In this document: in pieces, positions 7,334 to 9,915 of the stretch
How positions within the stretch are numbered: the stretch's first letter is position 1
Layout of the letters: the number at the start of each line of letters is the position of its first letter
Source: an uncultured Eggerthellaceae bacterium
GTDB lineage: Bacteria; Actinomycetota; Coriobacteriia; Coriobacteriales; Eggerthellaceae
NCBI GenBank assembly: GCA_934668515.1
Contig: CAKUNS010000044.1
Span: 1 to 9,915, forward strand
Reading direction: 5' to 3'
Length of the DNA stretch: 9,915 nt
Made by a program: the position numbers and the translations under genes
The notes under the pieces: generated by a model
The model's database searches: none
The model's input: only the letters and a program-made list of their open reading frames with translations
Told to the model about the DNA's origin: nothing

Positions 7334-9241
7334 CTACATGATGGCGGCTGCAGCAAGGGCAACCACGATGATTACGGAGCACATAACCTCACCGACGCGG
7401 CGGAACTTGGATTCGCCGAAGATGTTGTCAAGGTAGAAGTTACGCACGGTTGCTTCGGATTCGCCGGACAGAGAGTTCGTGAACATACGGCGATCGTTCT
7501 GAGTGTTGACGCCAGCAAGGTAGACGTCGACCCTCTTCTGCTTCGACTTGCCGTTGAGGCCACCGAACAGGAAGATCACAACAAACACAGCGAGGATGGA
7601 GGAGATCCAGAGGTTATCGGTGGTGATAGCCTGGCCAACCGTATGCGATACGCCATGAATGTAAGGCTCGACAAACAGGTTGGACACTGCAGGCAGGCAA
7701 ACACAAGCAACGACTGCGATGATGGCCATGATCATGAGGGAGACCCACTCGCTCTTATGAACGGTGATCTCGACGTTCTCAGGCGAACCCGCAATGCCGG
7801 AGAGCTTGCCGATCCACTTGCCCCAGAACATGAACGTTGCGGCGGAGCCGTAGGCAAGCATGATGATAAGGGCGATCTGACCCTGATCAACGAAGGAAAC
7901 AAGCGTTGCCCACTTGGCGATGAGCATGCCGAACGGTGCGACGAACATGCACATGATGCCAAGCATCATGAGGCGCGCAAGCCTAGGCATACGGTCGAAC
8001 AGCAGATCCATGGACTCGATGTCGCGCGAGCCGATATGATGCTCAGCGGTGCCGACGCACAGGAAGAGCAGCGACTTGGCAGCGGCATGGAAGATGGTGA
8101 GCAGGATTGCAGCCCAGATAGCCTCGGCGGTGCCGACGCCTGCGCAAGCAACGATCAAACCAAGGTTAGCGATGGTCGAGTAAGCCAGGACGCGCTTTGC
8201 ATTGGACTGCGAAATAGCCATGAACGAACAAAGCACGAACGTGATGCCACCGACCAGGATGACCATGATTGCGGGTGCAGGACAAACAAGGAACAGCGGA
8301 GCAAGCTTGATGAGCAGGAAGACACCGGCCTTGACCATGGTCGAAGAGTGGAGCAAGGCGCTGGTAGGCGTAGGTGCGACCATGGCGCCAAGAAGCCACG
8401 TATGGAACGGCATCTGTGCGGCCTTGGTAAGACCAGCGAAAGCGAGGAAGCCAACGGGCACAGCCACGAGCGAGGGGTTGACCAAGCCGATCTTGATGAA
8501 CTCAGCGAAATCGAGGGTGTGCAGGTTGATGGCGCACCAATAAAGGGCAACCAGGAAGCCGATGCCGCCAAGCATATTGAAGATGATCTGCCTGAAAGCA
8601 TTGTTGATGGCCTCTTCGGTCTTGGTGTAGCCGATAAGCAGGGACGAGCAGACCGTGGTGATCTCCCAGCCGGTAAAGAGCCAGCTCAGGTTGTTCGCGA
8701 AAACGATGACGAACATCGCGGACAGGAACAGGTACATGATCGCGAAGAAGATGTTGCGACGATCCTTGGCACCTTTGGGCTCATGATGCTGGAAATCGAT
8801 CATGTAACCAAGGGCGTAAACGGTGATGCCGCTGCCGATGATGCCAATGATCAGAGCCATGATCACGCTCAGCGAATCAATGTAAAGACCCTGCTGGACT
8901 TCAATGCCCTTCGAATACACGAACTCGAAGACCAAGGAGCCAGCAAGCTGAATAACTGCAAGAGCAGTAACCAGAATGTTCTTGTACTTGATCGAGAACG
9001 ACAGGATGGCCACAGCCAGCAACACGCTGAACACCGTGCAACAGATGTTGACGATTTCAGACGAATAGCTGAAGGCGATCCAGCCCGTTCGTAGATAACT
9101 GATCGCCAAAGCGACCGAGAGTACCGCGATTGCCGCCGCCGCAACGCATACGAGCGCATTACGGACGCCGTCTTGCTTCAGCAGAAGCAAGAGGATGGCG
9201 ACAACAAGCGGGAGCAGGATTAAGGTTCCTATTAGGATCAT
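7334..9241 (-). CDS. echA: Ech hydrogenase subunit A, antiporter-like ion-translocating subunit (NuoL/MrpA family)
   Basis: This large polytopic protein is the putative H+ or Na+ pump driven by ferredoxin oxidation; it is related to NuoL/M/N and Mrp antiporter subunits. Visible hallmarks are the TM5-type glutamate in FTGWEITTV (E193), the LTKAAQMPFHTWLLGAM segment (K273), HSSTMVKAGVFLL (H298, K304) and FHAAAKSLLFL (K389), all part of the charged half-channel of this family. The 635-residue length matches EchA and is much shorter than the CooM/HyfB-type fusions. A soluble loop with YLAGVNTQNDRRMF follows the main helix bundle, and the protein ends in a single helix. The start at 9241 has GGAGGAGAG immediately upstream. 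It is the first gene of the operon, with a 313-bp region before the divergent HTH gene. Ion specificity cannot be read from the sequence. Confidence 0.94.
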   Translation of the reverse strand: MILIGTLILLPLVVAILLLLLKQDGVRNALVCVAAAAIAVLSVALAISYLRTGWIAFSYSSEIVNICCTVFSVLLAVAILSFSIKYKNILVTALAVIQLAGSLVFEFVYSKGIEVQQGLYIDSLSVIMALIIGIIGSGITVYALGYMIDFQHHEPKGAKDRRNIFFAIMYLFLSAMFVIVFANNLSWLFTGWEITTVCSSLLIGYTKTEEAINNAFRQIIFNMLGGIGFLVALYWCAINLHTLDFAEFIKIGLVNPSLVAVPVGFLAFAGLTKAAQMPFHTWLLGAMVAPTPTSALLHSSTMVKAGVFLLIKLAPLFLVCPAPAIMVILVGGITFVLCSFMAISQSNAKRVLAYSTIANLGLIVACAGVGTAEAIWAAILLTIFHAAAKSLLFLCVGTAEHHIGSRDIESMDLLFDRMPRLARLMMLGIMCMFVAPFGMLIAKWATLVSFVDQGQIALIIMLAYGSAATFMFWGKWIGKLSGIAGSPENVEITVHKSEWVSLMIMAIIAVVACVCLPAVSNLFVEPYIHGVSHTVGQAITTDNLWISSILAVFVVIFLFGGLNGKSKQKRVDVYLAGVNTQNDRRMFTNSLSGESEATVRNFYLDNIFGESKFRRVGEVMCSVIIVVALAAAAIM

Positions 9242-9323
9242 GTCTCTCCTCCGATTTGCCGTCTTACAACTGAACTCTCCCAGGGATGATCGTAAACATT
9301 GCTAGGATCTTCCGAAGCTAGTC

Positions 9324-9350
9324 AGTATACATACCCCCCTTACTGGTAAA
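9324..9350 (-). promoter_or_regulatory. Candidate ech operon promoter
   Basis: The minus strand has TATACT (9329-9324, 5 of 6 matches to the -10 consensus) and TTTACC (9350-9345, 4 of 6 to the -35 consensus) with a short 15-bp spacer that contains six consecutive G (C on the plus strand, 9334-9339). Transcription would start near 9317, giving a leader of about 75 nt. The short spacer makes this a weak promoter unless activated, and other choices exist. Confidence 0.35.
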
Positions 9351-9365
9351 TGTAATGTAATACCA
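9344..9365. repeat. Inverted repeat TGGTA-N12-TACCA containing a TGTAA tandem, possible operator
   Basis: Perfect 5-bp arms TGGTA (9344-9348) and TACCA (9361-9365) flank a 12-bp centre in which TGTAA is repeated in tandem (9351-9360). The element is 22 bp long overall and overlaps the -35 side of the proposed ech promoter, where an activator or repressor could bind. The arms are short enough to arise by chance, and no known regulator is recognised from them. Confidence 0.35.
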
Positions 9366-9406
9366 ATAACTTCTTAATCTTTCCTTCAAATCGGATTCAT
9401 TCGCCA

Positions 9407-9423
9407 CGAAGCGGTTAGCTTCG
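9407..9423. repeat. Perfect 6-bp hairpin in the divergent region
   Basis: CGAAGC (9407-9412) and GCTTCG (9418-9423) form a perfect stem with a 5-nt loop. Neither side is followed by a T-run, so it is not a convincing terminator in either direction, and it sits between two divergent genes where none is expected. It may be a protein-binding dyad or chance. Confidence 0.4.
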
Positions 9424-9474
9424 GTAAATGGGGCATAAACAAATGCTATGGCACTAGATATTGTGCTTTCACCA

Positions 9475-9503
9475 TTAAATTGAACTTGAGTTCAATTTGT
9501 AAT
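9475..9503 (+). promoter_or_regulatory. Tentative promoter of the HTH gene
   Basis: TGTAAT at 9498-9503 matches the -10 consensus at 5 of 6 positions, but the best -35 at 17 bp (TTAAAT, 9475-9480) is poor. A second option is TGCTAAAGT at 9512-9520, an extended -10 form. Both choices place one 22-bp palindrome over the upstream promoter elements and the other over the start site, as expected of autoregulation. The exact start site cannot be settled by eye. Confidence 0.3.
9477..9498. promoter_or_regulatory. 22-bp palindrome 1, putative operator
   Basis: Arms AAATTGAACT (9477-9486) and AGTTCAATTT (9489-9498) are exact reverse complements around a central TG. It contains the half-site AATTGAACT followed by its complement. 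It lies 57 bp upstream of the HTH start codon, probably within the promoter. Confidence 0.75.
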
Positions 9504-9516
9504 TTGTGATGTGCTA

Positions 9517-9538
9517 AAGTTCAATTCGAATTGAACTT
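9517..9538. promoter_or_regulatory. 22-bp palindrome 2, putative operator
   Basis: This is a perfect 22-bp palindrome (AAGTTCAATTC then its reverse complement) centred on CG. It uses the same 9-bp half-sites as palindrome 1 but in the opposite order (AGTTCAATT then AATTGAACT). It ends 5 bp before the AAAGGAGG ribosome site, so it would also form a strong RNA hairpin if transcribed. Confidence 0.75.
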
Positions 9539-9554
9539 CAATAAAGGAGGTGTG

Positions 9555-9915
9555 ATGACCACATCAGCCACCACCGACAACGACTTCGCCCTTCGCTTGA
9601 AAGAGGCAATGCAAAAAAAGGCCTTTAAGCAGGTCGATCTACTGAACGCAGCGGCCGAATCAGGCAAGAAGCTTGGCAAGAGCCAGCTCAGTCAATACGT
9701 GAGCGGCAAAACTATTCCGCGCCCTGACGTTGCCGACATGCTTGCGAATCTTCTTGACGTTGACGCTGATTGGTTGCTGTCGGGAATCGATAGCGAAACC
9801 AAGAGCATCAACGTTTTGGCTCAGCCTAACAAAGAATTGAACTTCAACGCCGAAACCACGCTTACCGAACCGAAGACAGACAACCGGGAAGGAACTCCCA
9901 TGCGCACATTCAAGA
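9555..9915 (+). CDS. XRE-family helix-turn-helix protein, N-terminal part; probably an HTH-aminotransferase fusion
   Basis: The gene is cut by the window end after 120 codons. Residues about 11-77 form an XRE/Cro-type DNA-binding domain: helices around FALRLKEAM, KQVDLLNAAAES and the recognition helix KSQLSQYVSGK (42-52), followed by IPRPDVADMLANLLDVDADWL. A short GKKLG insertion lies between helices 2 and 3. A polar linker (about 78-113) follows, and the frame continues into MRTFK at the window edge. From memory of families, the inserted HTH plus an MRxF-type restart matches the 'bifunctional HTH-domain/aminotransferase' proteins (PRK13355 type), whose C-terminal part is an alanine-aminotransferase-like PLP enzyme. 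That part is inference from five residues; the HTH is firm. The start is set by a near-perfect AAAGGAGGTG ribosome site. Two palindromes upstream suggest autoregulation. Confidence 0.85.
   Translation, partial: MTTSATTDNDFALRLKEAMQKKAFKQVDLLNAAAESGKKLGKSQLSQYVSGKTIPRPDVADMLANLLDVDADWLLSGIDSETKSINVLAQPNKELNFNAETTLTEPKTDNREGTPMRTFK
9834..9847 (+). repeat. Intragenic copy of the upstream operator sequence
   Basis: GAATTGAACTTCAA at 9834-9847 is an exact 14-nt copy of 9528-9541, the right half of palindrome 2 plus three bases. It lies within the linker-coding part of the HTH gene (codons for KELNFN). It includes the 9-bp half-site AATTGAACT, so it could be an auxiliary binding site; no matching second arm is present. 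Confidence 0.55.

Larger units (their letters stand above)
9242..9554. other. Divergent intergenic region between echA and the HTH gene
   Basis: This 313-bp AT-rich stretch has no supported gene. From left to right it holds the ech leader and ribosome site, a candidate ech promoter with an inverted TGGTA/TACCA element, a perfect 6-bp hairpin, and two 22-bp palindromes in front of the HTH gene. The stretch at about 9366-9406 shows nothing I can name. The ech leader, about 75 nt from the proposed start site, shows no riboswitch that I recognise. Each element is listed separately. Confidence 0.85.

Noticed and set aside
7643..9094. A 483-codon open frame on the plus strand opposite echA
   Set aside because: Its translation is rich in Asp, His and Glu with no recognisable domain, and it is antisense to a clearly conserved membrane protein. 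It is a by-product of the codon bias of echA.
3996..9241. Reading the cluster as part of respiratory complex I
   Set aside because: Only six subunits are present, and the large subunit keeps all four nickel-ligand cysteines that NuoD lacks. The order and sizes match echABCDEF.
3996..9241. Reading the cluster as formate hydrogenlyase or a CO-linked Coo hydrogenase
   Set aside because: No formate dehydrogenase or CO dehydrogenase gene is present, and EchA is too short for CooM/HyfB-type fusions.
9242..9317. A riboswitch in the ech leader
   Set aside because: The leader is only about 75 nt and shows no recognisable conserved fold or long pairing.

Overview
The window looks like chromosomal DNA from an anaerobic actinobacterium, most likely of class Coriobacteriia (Eggerthellales-like). 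This is inferred from three things: a compact Ech-type hydrogenase operon, a VanW-family protein with a very long Ser/Arg-rich cytosolic tail, and an XRE-type helix-turn-helix protein that resembles the N-terminus of HTH-aminotransferase fusions. No 16S, tRNA or other marker is present, so the taxonomy is a guess. Eight genes lie on the minus strand and one on the plus strand. There are no insertion sequences, CRISPR arrays, RNA genes or signs of recent transfer.

Right to left on the minus strand, positions 9241 to 3996 hold a complete six-gene energy-converting [NiFe] hydrogenase operon in the order echA-echB-echC-echD-echE-echF. The genes are separated by 17, 12, -1, 2 and 5 nt, with ribosome binding sites often inside the end of the preceding gene. 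EchA and EchB form the membrane ion-pumping module. EchC and EchE form the [NiFe] hydrogenase core, EchD is the 30-kDa-type connecting subunit, and EchF carries two [4Fe-4S] clusters and is the likely ferredoxin entry point. The large subunit keeps all four nickel-ligand cysteines (ERICGIC near the N-terminus, DPCISC at the C-terminus), so this is a hydrogenase and not complex I. The expected role is ferredoxin-linked H2 evolution or uptake coupled to H+ or Na+ translocation.

The gap at 3828-3995 holds a strong hairpin terminator, an extended -10 promoter and an overlapping alternative hairpin. After it comes a second minus-strand operon for the cell envelope: pgsA (phosphatidylglycerophosphate synthase), a VanW/G5-like membrane protein, and the 5' part of a penicillin-binding D-Ala-D-Ala carboxypeptidase cut by the window start. 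Spacings of 7 and 24 nt suggest co-transcription.

The 313-bp divergent region at 9242-9554 separates echA from a plus-strand HTH gene cut by the window end. It contains a candidate ech promoter with a nearby TGGTA-N12-TACCA element, a small perfect hairpin, and two 22-bp palindromes built from the same 9-bp half-site (AATTGAACT) in opposite polarity. These lie just upstream of the HTH gene's ribosome binding site. A fifth copy of the half-site lies inside the HTH gene. This operator layout and the structured pgsA leader are the most interesting unexplained signals in the window.
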